Positions 44,616-56,300 of a stretch of 64,000 bases of DNA are shown one piece after another. The notes below the pieces were generated by a model. The model ran no database searches and was not told the origin of the DNA. It worked only from the letters and a program-made list of their open reading frames with translations. The number at the start of each line of letters is the position of its first letter. Positions within the stretch are counted from its first letter, which is position 1. The translations under genes were made by a program, and so were the position numbers. The DNA is from Brachionus plicatilis (taxonomy: Eukaryota; Rotifera; Eurotatoria; Ploima; Brachionidae): assembly GCA_010279815.1 (NCBI GenBank), contig QEOQ01000508.1:4091342-4155341 (forward strand), read 5' to 3'.

Positions 44616-46478
44616 ATGAATTTTCAACAAGCTCTCCTTAGACGTCGCGGTCGGTTCGGAACAATTTGGCTAGCGGCCCATCATCCAGCCAAAATATCCA
44701 AAACAGAAATCATCCGCATTGACATTTCCAAGAAATGTGATGAAATAATAGAGTACATAATAAATGGAAGGGAAAACCGACCAAAATTTTCACTTGTCAT
44801 TTCATCCCATTTGATGCTGGGTCTTTGTGTTCTGGTCAAAAAACAGAGTCAATTTTTGCTTGACGATCTGATGCATTTGAGGCAAGAAATCCACAAGTGC
44901 TACATCAACGAAAAACTTGTGATCAAAGCGCCAAAAGAAGCCGCTAAAAGAACCCCAGCTAAAACGCCTAAAAAACTTGAGAAATCAGCAATTACTCTCA
45001 AAGAAAACCTGCCTCTTCTTTCCACAAATCTGGACACTTATTACGAGCAGGAAAATGAGCGTTTAGGTTTCCTGATCGAAGAAACCATTGAAAGACTAGT
45101 AGTTCCCAGACCCCAGGCAGCTATTTCATTAATTGAAGAAAATCTGGACACCATCTCGGCATTTCAGACAGAAGATTTTCAATTTGACAGCGGCATGCTC
45201 TTAATGCCAGAAAATTTACAGGACACTTTTTTTAATGTTGAAAATTTGGAAAAGACCAAAGTTACTTCGACTGCTAAATTTGACCAGCGCATTCAGTCCA
45301 GAATACCATTCAAAGAACTAAGCACCAATGAACAAATCAGACGCGCTGAATTGACCACTACAATTGCGCAAGACCAAGAGCCAGACATATACGGTGATCT
45401 GGAAAGTTTGCTGGCCAAGAGACCTGACCACAATGTGGAGAACATTCCTCCGCAAGCCCCACTTCAGATGCCTGAACTGTACCAAGAGAGTTTTGTTGAG
45501 CCATTGGCCCCGGCAGCCTTGGTGGAAGAAACAATCCAGACCCAGGCTGAGCAGGCCAATGCACCTGATGTGGAAGTATCTGGCGAGGTCGCAGCTCACA
45601 TTTTGCCTACTAGGCGCATCAAAAAAGATAAAAAAAAAGGCCTGTTAATTGATGAAAATACAGAAATTTCTGGCTATGAGCTTTCCAAGCGGGTACGCCG
45701 CGATGCTGTGGAAAAAAATTTAGCTGAACTTTTTGCCAAAAATCGGCTTGAAATGAAACTAAATTTTGACTTTTTGAAAAAAGATTTGCTAAAAGAGTCA
45801 ACTAGTTTGATGATGAGGACAACGAGTCGCACTTATACTCGCCGAGACTCGGATCAATTTGTTAAAAATATCCTAATGCGTCCCAATTTAAAATCGGCCA
45901 AGTTTGCCGATGATCAATTTGAGTGTACCACTCAGACCAGACAACTTGAAAGTGCGCTGAATGCTGAATTAGAAGAAGGCAGACAAATGGTCGAGAGTTT
46001 AGAGCGTGGACGCAAAAGACAAAGTACATCGAAAGTCGATGCTGAGTCAATGCGAACTTCATCAAAAATAATGAAGGCAAAAGACGCGGAGTTCGAGTCT
46101 AGGATTCTTTTTGAAGAGTCAAATACAGTGCAGCTCCAGGAACAGGCTCAGGAACAAATTCAGCTTGAAGCACCTTCGCTGTTTCACCCAATGGAGGCGC
46201 CGTTGATTTCAATCCGTGCGCCAAGCTCAGAAAGGACTCTAGAAGTTGACGATTATGAGCATATTTTAAGAGATGAGATCAGAAAAAGAGAACAAGATGC
46301 GCAGACGCCAATTTTACAAGATGTAATTAGGGAAATGGACTTGGTTGGACTTGGTGTGTCCAGTAGGCGGAAATTTGGCATTAAGTTGTTTGAGCGAGTT
46401 TTGACAATGTGCAAAGATAAGAGTTTAAAAGCCGAACAAGATGAAACTTATGGCAATATTAAGCTTAAGTTAATTTGA
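44616..46478 (+). CDS. REC8-like kleisin, cohesin subunit
   Basis: Intronless 620 aa protein. Residues ~8-105 match the Rad21/Rec8 N-terminal domain that contacts SMC3: RFGTIWLAAHHPAKISKTEI, then FSLVISSHLMLGLCVLVKKQ and a LLDDLMHLRQEIHK helix. Residues ~560-620 form the C-terminal winged helix that closes the ring on SMC1 (LGVSSRRKFGIKLFERVL and EQDETYGNIKLKL). The middle is disordered and contains ExxR sites (EEGR and ERGR near 452-466) that could be separase sites. Spacing of the N-terminal motif is closer to REC8 (RFSLYLSAQLQIGVI in human, from memory) than to RAD21, so a meiotic kleisin is favoured, but RAD21L cannot be excluded. Neighbouring genes of this size have introns, so a retrogene origin is possible. 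An AATAAA lies at 46598. Confidence 0.85.
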   Translation: MNFQQALLRRRGRFGTIWLAAHHPAKISKTEIIRIDISKKCDEIIEYIINGRENRPKFSLVISSHLMLGLCVLVKKQSQFLLDDLMHLRQEIHKCYINEKLVIKAPKEAAKRTPAKTPKKLEKSAITLKENLPLLSTNLDTYYEQENERLGFLIEETIERLVVPRPQAAISLIEENLDTISAFQTEDFQFDSGMLLMPENLQDTFFNVENLEKTKVTSTAKFDQRIQSRIPFKELSTNEQIRRAELTTTIAQDQEPDIYGDLESLLAKRPDHNVENIPPQAPLQMPELYQESFVEPLAPAALVEETIQTQAEQANAPDVEVSGEVAAHILPTRRIKKDKKKGLLIDENTEISGYELSKRVRRDAVEKNLAELFAKNRLEMKLNFDFLKKDLLKESTSLMMRTTSRTYTRRDSDQFVKNILMRPNLKSAKFADDQFECTTQTRQLESALNAELEEGRQMVESLERGRKRQSTSKVDAESMRTSSKIMKAKDAEFESRILFEESNTVQLQEQAQEQIQLEAPSLFHPMEAPLISIRAPSSERTLEVDDYEHILRDEIRKREQDAQTPILQDVIREMDLVGLGVSSRRKFGIKLFERVLTMCKDKSLKAEQDETYGNIKLKLI

Positions 46479-46697
46479 AGTGTAATTTAAGTGATTTATC
46501 CGTATTTTGTTTTTTTATTTGTTAAAAATTTTGTTTAAATTGACTACTAAATTAAATTTTTTCTATGATGTATTTGTAATCCAATTTGTACTAAATTAAT
46601 AAATTTTGTAAATTTTAATTTTTAATTTTATTTCGAAAACTTAGAAAATCACCTTTGGGAATTAAATACCACAAAAGAATTGAATATAACATCAAAT

Positions 46698-46996
46698 CAG
46701 ACTTGTTTATAAGTCACAGTTTCAAGTCTAAGTCACAAAAATTTAAGTCAAGTCATAACTTTGAGTTAAATTTTTGTTTTTTTTAAAGTCAAAGTCATGA
46801 CTTGCACAAAAATTTTTATCAATATCTGCTTCATTTGGACCAGTTGAAAGAATTTTTTCATAATCTGGTTACATTAACAGACCACATAGGTCAAGATTAA
46901 CAGCCAGGAATTCGGAAGCAACTACTTTATTGGTATCAAATATAAATTTATTAAGTCATTGGCTTGAATTAAGACTTGTGACTTAAAAAAAGTCTG
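46698..46996. mobile_element. hAT-like MITE, CAGACTTG variant
   Basis: Ends CAGACTTGTTTATAAGTCAC and a complementary GTGACTTAAAAAAAGTCTG, with a perfect 8 bp flanking duplication CATCAAAT. The terminus resembles the CAGAGTTG family. 299 bp, non-coding, with several internal AAGTC words. Confidence 0.8.
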
Positions 46997-47562
46997 CATC
47001 AAATTTAATAAAATTGAAGTAAAATTTTAGAAAAACCTTTAAATTAATAAAAAAATTAAATCTTTTCTAAACATAAAATTAATCATCAATTTATAAAAAT
47101 TTGAATCAATTTAATTATGCAAAATTAAAATTCTTTGAGTAATATAGCCTTGAGGTTGAGAATTGAAATTATTTGACTCGGTTCAATAAAAAAAGATCTA
47201 ATTTTTTTTTTAAATTAATAAATCAAATGAGTAGCATTTTCTTTGTAGAAAAACTAGTCAAAAAATGAAAGTATTTTTATTTTAATTTAATTAATCCAAA
47301 ACTCTAAGAATTTAAAATTTAAGTTTTTAAATTATATTTCATAAAAATCGAGAAAATTTTAATCTTTTAAATAAATAGTACTTATCTAAAACAATAACAA
47401 TATAAAAATATTATATACAATGAATTTACCTCTTTTTACTTAAAATATGGTATTATAATAAAGCGCATTTAAAAGCGCAAAGTGAAATATCGATATTTAT
47501 GATAAATTAGATAATTGATAATCGAAATTGATATTTTCGGGATATTTTTTGGTAGATTATCT

Positions 47563-47807
47563 TAGATTTGTTTAAAAATCCCAAAATAAAGTCTCTTTTT
47601 TGAATTTCTTTTTAAAGTCCGAGCCAAAATTTTTTTATTTAAAAAAAATAAACTCCGAACAACATGAATTTTATGCCGTTCCAGGTAGTTACTAAAATTA
47701 AAGTCCAAATCTAAACTTTAATTTAAAAAATTAAAAAATAGAGTCCGCACTTGGACTTGACTTGAGACTGCTTTTTTTTTTAAACTTGTGACTTTTAAAT
47801 AACTCTG
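47563..47807. mobile_element. hAT-like MITE, CAGAGTTG family, copy 3
   Basis: Diverged left end TAGATTTGTTTAAAAATCCC, right end GACTTTTAAATAACTCTG, flanks GATTATCT and GATTATTT (7 of 8). The interior has GTCCGCACTTGGACTTGACT and also TGCCGTTCCAGGTAGTTA, which closely matches the unit of the 41 bp satellite at 57162. Confidence 0.7.
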
Positions 47808-49214
47808 GATTATTTTTAAAAGAATTGCAATTTTTGGAAATTTAATAATAAAAAAAGAAACTTTAAACTATTTTTACTTTTTTGACCAAAATTTATGTTA
47901 ATCTTAGTTTTTTTTTGGTCATAATTGAAAGAATAAGAATAAAATACAAATTTATCAAATTTTTCAATTTCGGTTTGAATTAAAAATAACTTTTTTTCTA
48001 TGAGGAATAGTTTAGTTCTGTAAAATGCTTCATGTTTTAGAAACTTTGCTTAAAAAGAAAATGTGTGCCTCTAAAAACTGTACAAAGAAATTGCACGGTC
48101 GATTAGAATATTTTTCAATGACATGCAAAATGCAGAATACTACCCAGTTTCTTAACATACTTGATTCACTTTAACATCTAGCAAATTTTCTAAAATTTTA
48201 GCATTTTAAAGAAATAAATTATCTCTTTAAAAAATTATTTAAAATTTTCTGAATTGAAATTATCTGTGCAATTTCAAATAGATTGTGAATTTTTTATTAA
48301 TCACTTAAAAATAAATACAATAATTATGATTTGAATTAAATATTTTTAAATTTGGCATTAATTTGTTTGTTCAGATCAACAAAAAAATAACAAAAAATTC
48401 TTCCAAAATTTTGGATGATTCAGTTAAAAACTAAGTAAAGTGTTTCACATAATAATGTTGATTTTTCAAGGTCTATAACGCAAACAAATTTTTTTTGATT
48501 ATTTTAAAATATTTATTGTGATTAAAATTTTGGAAAAAGCATTTTTCTGAAACTTAAAAATCAAACACTTTTTTGTAAATATACGGATTAAATAACCCTG
48601 AAATTAAAATTGAAAAAATAAATAATCTTTGACTGTGAACCCACAGAAATTCTAGGAGGTACTCTTTATTTTTTTGATATTTCACATTCAGTGAATTCAA
48701 TGTTTTTTCTATTCGCTGATTTTACACTGAGAAAGATATTTAAAAAAAAAGACTTTTGAACGAGTTTAGTTTCGTTTTTATTAATTGAGTCATAGTTTCG
48801 AATTTGATTTTATTTGTTTATTTGTTTTTAGTTTTAGTTCAGTCAATGGTTTTTTTATTACAAATATTCTTTAATTATTTGTCTATACAGCTTAAATTCC
48901 TTTTAATGAAATTGAAATTTAATGTTGATTCTATTTTTATATTTTAGCTTTAAAAATTTTGAATTTTTCATTTTTGAAAATTCAAAAACAAAAAAAATTG
49001 CCAGCGAAGCAGTTTTTGTTTTAAAAGTTAAATATGAACTGGTTTTAATTACATTTTTTAAACTGTTTTACAGCTTTTTTCGCCAATTTAATGTAATAAA
49101 GATAAAAATTAAATTTGTTTGTTTTGGTTTTTTTTTAATTTTACTTAAAAAAATATATATAGAAAAATTTTATTTTAGTGTCAATTTTTTTTAATTTATA
49201 GACAAATTAGGCAA

Positions 49215-49817
49215 ATGGCAAACGACCGGGTTGAGATTATTAGAGAGGTCGCTAGAAATGGTCGTATGGCTTGCGAATCACTTGAACGGGCTGCACCAAC
49301 TTTAGCAAGCCTAGCCATATTTGAAAATAATGCTATAATCGAGGAGTTCAGAGAGAGCTTTAGAACTTTAAATGCCTCAAATCGAAATTTAAGCGAACGT
49401 ATGGAAGAAATGTCAAGGGAAATAACTGGAAATTTAAGCGAACGTATGGAAGAAATGTCAAGGGAAATAACTGGAATAACTGGTGAAATTAAACAATCAT
49501 TTCTACAAAGTGACGAAAACACTCTAAAGCGCCTTTATAATTCAGCCCATTGTACTACTTCTAAATCAAAAATTGGTTGGATTAGAGTAATTTTTTTATT
49601 TTTTTAGTTCCTTGAAAAATTAATAATTTTTTTAAAGCTTGGATTTAATGTCCCTCCTGAATTTCCTAAAACAATTGAAAATTTAAAAAACCTTCAAAGA
49701 GCAAAAGTAATAGCAATTATGGATTATTATAACTTACCCGTGACAAATAGTTTGAAAGGAAACAAGCAATTAATTGCGGATTATTTGGCTATTCCTAATC
49801 TAAACCCAAGATATTAG
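49215..49817 (+). CDS. hypothetical two-exon protein with internal duplication (183 aa)
   Basis: Exons 49215-49586 and 49638-49817 join in frame over a 51 bp GT-AG intron. The N-terminal part is helical (VEIIREVARNGRMACESLER). A perfect tandem duplication of 15 codons follows, with NLSERMEEMSREITG present twice in a row. Exon 2 encodes LGFNVPPEFPKTIENL and a C-terminal helix-turn-helix of SAP-like character (AIMDYYNLPVTNSLKGNKQL). I do not recognise the protein. The SAP likeness suggests nucleic-acid binding but is weak. Codon use is coding-like and no stop interrupts it. It might belong to a mobile element, but no ends are seen close by. The first ATG (MANDRVEI) is 15 bp after a potential acceptor. 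Confidence 0.6.
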
Positions 49818-49959
49818 CCTAATCTAAACCCATCTTTTTATTATTTCTATTATTATTTTTTTATTATTTTATTTTTTCTATTTAAAATTAGATTCAAATT
49901 TCAAATTTATTTAATTAGAAATAAAATTAGTCCTAATCCATTTTTCCTTTTTTGTTGAA

Positions 49960-50287
49960 TTTCTACCATTTTTCACCTTTTTTTACAAAAATTTACCGAA
50001 ATTTACGTCAATTTTCGTCAAAAAATTCAACCAAATTTTAATTTTTTTCCTTTTTCAAAAATTCAAAAAAAAATTTTTTTATGAAAATCGTTTTTTTTCG
50101 AAAAATTTTGGATTATTTTTTTCAATGAATTATACAATAATTATCGGTAATTTACGATAATAATCGTTATTTTACGAAAAATACCCTTTTTTAGATTACC
50201 ATATTTTACGGCAAATATGATAAAATATCATGAATTTACCATAATTTACGTTAAATATGTGTAATTCAAGGTATTGTAGCGGCACTG
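49960..50287. mobile_element. TA-type MITE with ACGTAA words, right end defined
   Basis: The right end is the complement of CAGTGCCGCTACAATACC followed by TA, matching the isolated end at 4382. The interior is dense in TTTACG and ACGTAA words like the elements at 16940, 38222 and 60033. The left end is not clear and may be truncated. Confidence 0.55.
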
Positions 50288-50952
50288 TAATAAAAATAGT
50301 GCAATTGAGACTTTTGAGACAAAGTTAATTGATCGATTAAGCTATTTTTAATATTTTTTGGCATCTTGAAGTTGATGATCAATTCAATATATCATTTCAA
50401 TTCAAAGAGTTTTTTCATTTGATATTAAAATTAATCTTTGAATTAATTGAAAAATTTTTAATGTAAAATGCTTTACATGTTATGTAGATTTAAAAAAAAA
50501 AAAAATTTATTCCAAAAATATTCGTAGAAAAGATCGATCTTTTTATTTTATTACTTATTTGCAATTTTAATATTTGAAATTCATTTTAAATGTTTTATTT
50601 TAATTTTGAGTGCTAAATACAAATACTTTTGAAATAAAAAATTTCAAAATAAACTCTACAAAAAATCAATTTATAGATTTAAATTTTAAAATCGATTTTA
50701 TCAATGGATTTAGAAAAGATTTTTTTAATTATTTAATTTTTTTAATCTACATCACATGTAAATCATATTACATTAAAAATATTTAAATAAATTTAAAGAT
50801 TAATTTTGTTATCTAAAGATAAACTCTTTGAATTGAAATGATATTTTGAATTGATCTTCAACTTCAAGATGCCTATTTTTTGCTTATTTCAAGCTGTTTT
50901 GATTGGATTATCTTATTAATTTAGTTAATCTAAAAGCTTTTTACTTTTTTAA
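50288..50952. other. AT-rich spacer with inverted repeat
   Basis: Contains ATCTTGAAGTTGATGATCAA at 50363 and its near complement (TTGATCTTCAACTTCAAGAT) at about 50852, with similar sequence between, so probably another fold-back element of about 500 bp. Non-coding. Confidence 0.5.
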
Positions 50953-51268
50953 CATTAGAAAGCCCGTCGGGTCTTTCTGAGCCTTTTTGTCCATTCTAAA
51001 GACTATAACCTTTTTTTAATTTTTTATTTGACTTTATTCTTTCTAGACCCAAATACTACATAAAAATGAATAAATAAATTATTTTTTTGAAAAAAATTTA
51101 ATTTAATTTCTCGCATAAAAAAAAATATTACTAAAAAGACCGACGGGTCTTTCTGACCCGACTTATAGATTGTCTTGTAAAAAATTAAAAAAAAAATTTC
51201 TTTCACTTATATATATGTTCTAATTACACTTAAATAAGTTTGTAAACATAAGATTTAATTATTCAAAG

Positions 51269-52435
51269 TAGGGTTGTTAAACGCACTAAATTTTGAAACA
51301 TTGAATTTTTTTTTATATTTCATAATTAAAAAATGAAACTTCGAAATGCCTTCATACTTTAAATTTCTTACTTGAAAGCAAAATTTCAATCGTTTTATAT
51401 TCTAAGATTGAAATTAAAACTTCAAGATTAAAATTTTATATCTTGAAGTAAAAATTTCAAGCAATTTTTCTACATAAAGAGACTTGAAAAATAATTTCAA
51501 GTCCAAAAATTTCAAGTTTGAAATGTCTAATTTTGAAATTTTGCATTTTACAAATTAAATTATATTTACAAAATATATCAAATTAAACTTCTTTTCAGCA
51601 TTTTGTATTTTTCAATTAGTAACTAGAAAAATTATTAAAAATGCTTACCGATAGAACAAATTTCTACTAATACCGAAACCCCAGCCGGAAAAACCAAAAT
51701 CTATTAACTAAAAAAAGCGAAAAGCAATTGAACCAAGATCTTGGGTATGGTTGCATTATACGTCTAAGACAGATAAAGCTTTTGCAAAATGCAGGATTTT
51801 TTTTTTAAAGAAATAACTATTTACAATGGTTCTCCAAATGAGGTTTCAAAGCATTTACTCAAAGTTCATAACATAACCCAAAAAAACGATATCTGACATT
51901 CAACCAGTAAATATTACAAAATCATCAATAGATTTTTATTTCGAGTTCAAATATTATGAGCTATTGAACTATAATTTTCAGAAAATAATTTATAAGCCGT
52001 TAGATTTTTATAGACATTTTGAAAATGAAATTCCTATTTTATTAATTTATTGTGTAACAGCAACCTCAGTGTCCTCTGAAAACCTTTTCAGCAATGCAGG
52101 TTTAGTTCAAAATGACCAAAGAAATCGGATGGAACCGTCTGTTTAATCCAATTTAATTACTCTCAAGTTCAAAATTTTTAAACTATAATTTCCTTTTTTT
52201 ATAAATCGATTTTTTGATATCGAAATTTTTTTGTGTTAAATTAATTCTCCAATTTAATAAATTGCACAAAAAGAAAATTTGAAATTTCAAGGTTTAATTT
52301 TTTCAAACTTTACAAACAATTTTGAAGGTTTTTTTACTCAATTAGAAAAAAACGATTTTCAAGGTTTGGAAAAAAAATTTAATTTAAACAATTCTGAAAA
52401 AATTTCAAAATAAAAAACTTCGATTAACAACCCTA
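51269..52435. mobile_element. deleted hAT element nested in the piggyBac
   Basis: Ends TAGGGTTGTTAA and TTAACAACCCTA, flanked by the perfect 8 bp duplication ATTCAAAG. 1167 bp. The inside keeps a BED-finger-like start (SWVWLHYTSKTDKAF, with HLLKVHN) and the C-terminal hAT dimerisation block, but no catalytic core. A second copy in opposite orientation starts at 63183. Confidence 0.9.
51964..52146 (+). pseudogene. hAT transposase C-terminal dimerisation fragment
   Basis: The open frame contains FYRHFENEIPILLIYCVTAT followed by SVSSENLFSNAGLVQNDQRN, the signature of the hAT C-terminal dimerisation region (S-SE--FS-AG-----R--L). Upstream, in another frame, lies a BED-like finger piece. The central catalytic domain is missing. 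Confidence 0.85.
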
Positions 52436-52450
52436 ATTCAAAGTAGCCGA

Positions 52451-52943
52451 TTAGGATATCTGCTCAAAAAGCCCTTGAATTTCTAAGGAAGGCTCATGAT
52501 ACCCAGTCAGTGACTTCAGACCAGAATGATGATGATTTCGCTGATGTTGACGATTCCGAAGATGATTCAGATAATGAATTTGAAGTTTGTTGTGATGACG
52601 ATGTTGAAAATGATGATGATGAGGTTGAAAGACACATTGATGAATCAATAGAATCTGTTATTCAAAATTCAATTCAAAAGGATTTCGATCCAAATCTTAA
52701 CAAGTCAAGTCGAAGTGAAGTTATTTGGACTATTTTGAAAAATTCTGAGGAGACCTAGATTCGATTTGTAAGATTTTAAAATCAATAAACAGTGATAGAA
52801 AAAAATGCCAGGTTAGAATTTGCAATGAGAACAAGTCCAAATTTATTTGTAATGACTGCGGAAAAACGACTTATGGGACATGTATACATGAGATGGTTGT
52901 AAGAGCAATGTGTAAGAGATGTCATGATTCAAAATCTAAATAG
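52451..52943 (+). pseudogene. piggyBac transposase remnant: acidic N-terminus plus cysteine-rich C-terminus
   Basis: The first frame reads ALEFLRKAHDTQSVTSDQND and an acidic stretch ending SEVIWTILKNSEE, with a stop at 52758. A single frame change leads into LDSICKILKSINSDRKKCQV, then CNENKSKFICNDCGKTTYGT and an ending CKRCHDSKSK. The Cys/His spacing matches the C-terminal cysteine-rich domain of piggyBac transposases, which binds the element ends. The catalytic domain is missing between the two parts. Apart from the one frame change there are no stops. Confidence 0.75.
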
Positions 52944-53380
52944 TTTTTTTAGGTTTTTGAATAAAATAACAAGAATTTAAACATTTAATCTTTGACTTTT
53001 AAAAAACGGGTCAGAAAGACCCGACGGGCTTTTCAGGTATAAAAAAAATCGGGCTTTCTAGTGTTAAATCAAGCTATTTTAAACTTAACTGTTTTACAAC
53101 AGCGCCGACAAAAAAAAGGCAATGCATTTTGTCGACTTAATTTTGCAACCAATTTTTGTTCAAGCCAAACTCTTCTACATTCACAGACATGGCAAATACT
53201 GCATATTCAAAACCATCACGAACAAAATTAAACATTATGAAATATTCGACTAAAAGCTACACCAGCACAAACTAAAAAAAAAAAAATTAAAAAAATTTGA
53301 TTATAAATACAGCTTATGATTCTATTCTAAACAAAGTTAAAATTGAGACAAAATTAATTAAAAAAAGAGGATAGGAAGAA

Positions 53381-56300
53381 ATGTCTAAAAAAATAAAAAA
53401 AAGCCGAGCCATAATCGAAGAGGACGACGACGACGACGACGAACAGCTAATGGTTACCAAATTCACTAAAACGTCCAAGAAAATCTTACTGGACGACGAC
53501 GACGACGAAGGCGACGACGTTGGCGCCGACGACGATGACGACGACGAAGAGGACGACGACGACGAGGCCCAGCCCGAAGAGTTCAACGACTTCATAGCCG
53601 ACGAAGAGGACGACGACGACGACGAGCCCCGGGACCAAGCGGAAGAGAACGGCGGCAGCGTGTCAAGTTCGCGCAAGTCCAAAAAGCGCAAAAAAGAGAA
53701 GAAGAAAAAAAAAAAGAGGTCGGTGGCGGCCTCGGACGCCGAGTCCAAGTCGTCGTCGAACGAGAGTCTGTCGGAGCTGTCCGACGACGACCTTGACCTC
53801 ATAAAAAGCAACCTGAACGTGCAGGACCTGGAAGAGGTGGGCATCAAGAAGCGAAAGCGGCGGATCGAAGTGCGCAGCGAGAGCAGCGACGAGCACGAGG
53901 AGGAGGACCGCGTTGAGCATCGAGTCGAGCGCAAAAAGCTCAAGCAGCCGGACGAGGCGGCGCCCGCCATTCACGACGACGAGGCCGCCGAACAATCCGA
54001 CGAAGAGGCCAGCTTCATCGTCGACGACACCGACGACGACAACGACGAGGACGGACACGAGCGCGCCCACGCTCAAAAAAAAAAGCGCATGTTCGCCGAC
54101 GACGCCCAACAAGAAGCGCTCGACATATTCGGCGTGAACGCGGACGAACTCGGCGTCGCGTCCGACGACGAACGCAACGAGGACGACAAAGAGGACGAGG
54201 ACGACGACGAAGAGGACGAGGCCGACTACGACGACGACGAAACGTACGAACGAGCGGCCAAAAAGCGACACCGCCTCAAGACCATGCACAAAATCGAGGA
54301 CATATTCGAGCCCCAAGAGCTCGAGAAAAACCTCCTCACCGAGCTCGATCAGCAAATTCGCATCGAGGACAAGCCTGAGCGGTTCATGCTGCGTCAAGTG
54401 GCGGTTACCGGTGAGCCCGACGAGCTGCAGTTGGAACGCGAGGCCCTATGGATATTCAACACGGCGCTCACCCATCTTCACGCGCCCCACGACAAACAAC
54501 TTGAAGAAGAACGCATCGGCCGCGTCAAAGAAACTCTCAATTTCATACGCAACGAGTTGTTCGAAGTGCCGTTCATTGCCCAGTACCGCAAGGAACACTA
54601 CGAGCCCCACTTGAGCCCCGCTGACCTATGGATCATTTACCACATGGACGAAAAGTACTGTCAGCTGTCAATGCGAAAGATAAATTTGTGCCGTCTACTC
54701 GAACGCATGCACAGCTATTTTGACAGCACTGGTGTCCAACCGCACCGGCCCATTGACCCGCTCGATTTCGAACGAGTCAAAAACGTCACCAGCATCGACG
54801 AGTTCCTCGACTGCTATCACCATTTTCATTTACACTACAATTCGGACTTGACCGCCATGAAAGAGCACGAGATGGCGGCAAAACGCGCCAATACCGACCT
54901 TGACCTTGACCTTGACGATTTTAAGTTTACTAAACAAGCGTCCAAAAAAGACGCGTTCAACTACTGCAAATCGATGGGTCTGGGCCGACTGGCCGCCCGA
55001 TTCGGCTTGTCTGCCGAAAAGTACGCTCAAAATTTACATTTGGACTATACCAAATATGAGCTCGAACAGGAGCCGGTCGAGCCCGAGCAGTTGGCGCAAG
55101 AGTTTGTGCAAGAGCCGTTCGAGTCGGTGGAACAAGTGCTGGCTATGACTAGATACATGGTGGCGGTGCAGTTTGCCAAAGAGCCGGCGATTCGAGCGTA
55201 CTTTCGCGATTTGTACATGCAGCGTGTGTGTGTGAATGTGAGGCCGAGTGCCAATCGAGGTCTTAACGAAATAGACGAGACGCACGCCTGTTATCCATTC
55301 AAGTATTTGAAAATGAAGCCCGTGCGCCAAATAAAGCACGACGAGTGGCTCAAAATGTGCCAGGCCGAACAGGACGGTCTGTTGATCGTGTCGTTCGAGT
55401 GTTCGCCGTTCGATCACAGTCGACCCGACGACAAAGAGGACTGGGACGAGACAGCGGCACCGGCGGCCACTAATCTAGCAGACAATAAATCGGTCACCAT
55501 AGTCGACAAACTAAAGTCGTTCTATCAAAAAGACGAATTTAGCTACAATGTGGAACAGTGGAATAAGCAACGGGCGCTAATTGTGGACGAGATGTGCGGC
55601 AAATTTTTGATGCCCGAGATGGAACGCGAGCTTAAGTCGCGGCTCGCCTCCGACGCCAAACAGTACGTGTTCAAACAGTGCTGCGATAAACTCGAGAGCA
55701 TGTTGAGCGTGGCGCCCTATAACCCAACCATTGAGTCCATTGATGACGAAGAAGACCGGCTCAGGGTGCTCGCCATCGCTAATAATCAAGAGGACGAACA
55801 GTCACAAGACAATTTATGTGTTGCGTGTGTTAATAGCGATGGCGCGCTCAATCAATTTATTTATTTGAAAAAGTTGCAAGTACGGTCACGTGATCATGTC
55901 GAGATGCGTCAAAAGCACGACGACGAAATGCAAAAATTGCAAACGTTCATTGAGACCAAGAGACCGAGGCTGATTGTGATCGCGGCCGAGAACAAAGACG
56001 CCCTCTTTCTACAGGAAGAGCTGACCGAAATGGTTAAAAAGCTGGGCTTGGGCGTGGGCGTCGAGCTGGTCGACAACGAAGTGGCCAAGTTGTGCACAGC
56101 GTCTAAAGTGTGCGAGCAAGAGTGGCAGGTGAGTGTGCCGACGTTAGTGCGCCAAGCCGTGTATTTGGCGCGCTATGTCCAAGACCCGATGCTGTGCATG
56201 GCCCAGCTGTGCAATCAGGACCGCGATTTGCTAGGTCTAAAACTGCATCCCATGATGCAGTATGTAATATCGGCGTCGGGCAGTCGCAGCTCGGACGACT

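Larger units (their letters stand above)
46479..49214. other. gene-free spacer with two MITEs
   Basis: About 2.7 kb. It contains MITEs at 46698-46996 and 47563-47807. An ORF at 48922-49194 is low-complexity and not supported, although the AATTTATAG just before 49201 could be a splice acceptor for the next gene. Confidence 0.55.
50953..53062. mobile_element. piggyBac derivative with nested hAT
   Basis: Ends CATTAGAAAGCCCGTCGGG and complementary CGGGCTTTCTAGTG are both flanked by TTAA. Inner copies of GGGTCTTTCTGA and TCAGAAAGACCC also pair. Without the inserted hAT it is about 0.94 kb and encodes only the acidic N-terminus and the C-terminal cysteine-rich domain of a piggyBac transposase. The catalytic DDD core is deleted, so it is non-autonomous. 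Confidence 0.88.

Noticed and set aside
48922..49194. 90-codon ORF before the small two-exon gene
   Set aside because: Almost only F, K, I, L and V from A/T runs; no start context or domain. At most it overlaps a 5' non-coding part of the next gene.
53314..53970. Long minus-strand ORF opposite the SPT6 N-terminus, serine-rich
   Set aside because: It is the mirror of GAC/GAG-rich acidic codons; SPT6 on the plus strand has clear family homology, so this is a shadow.
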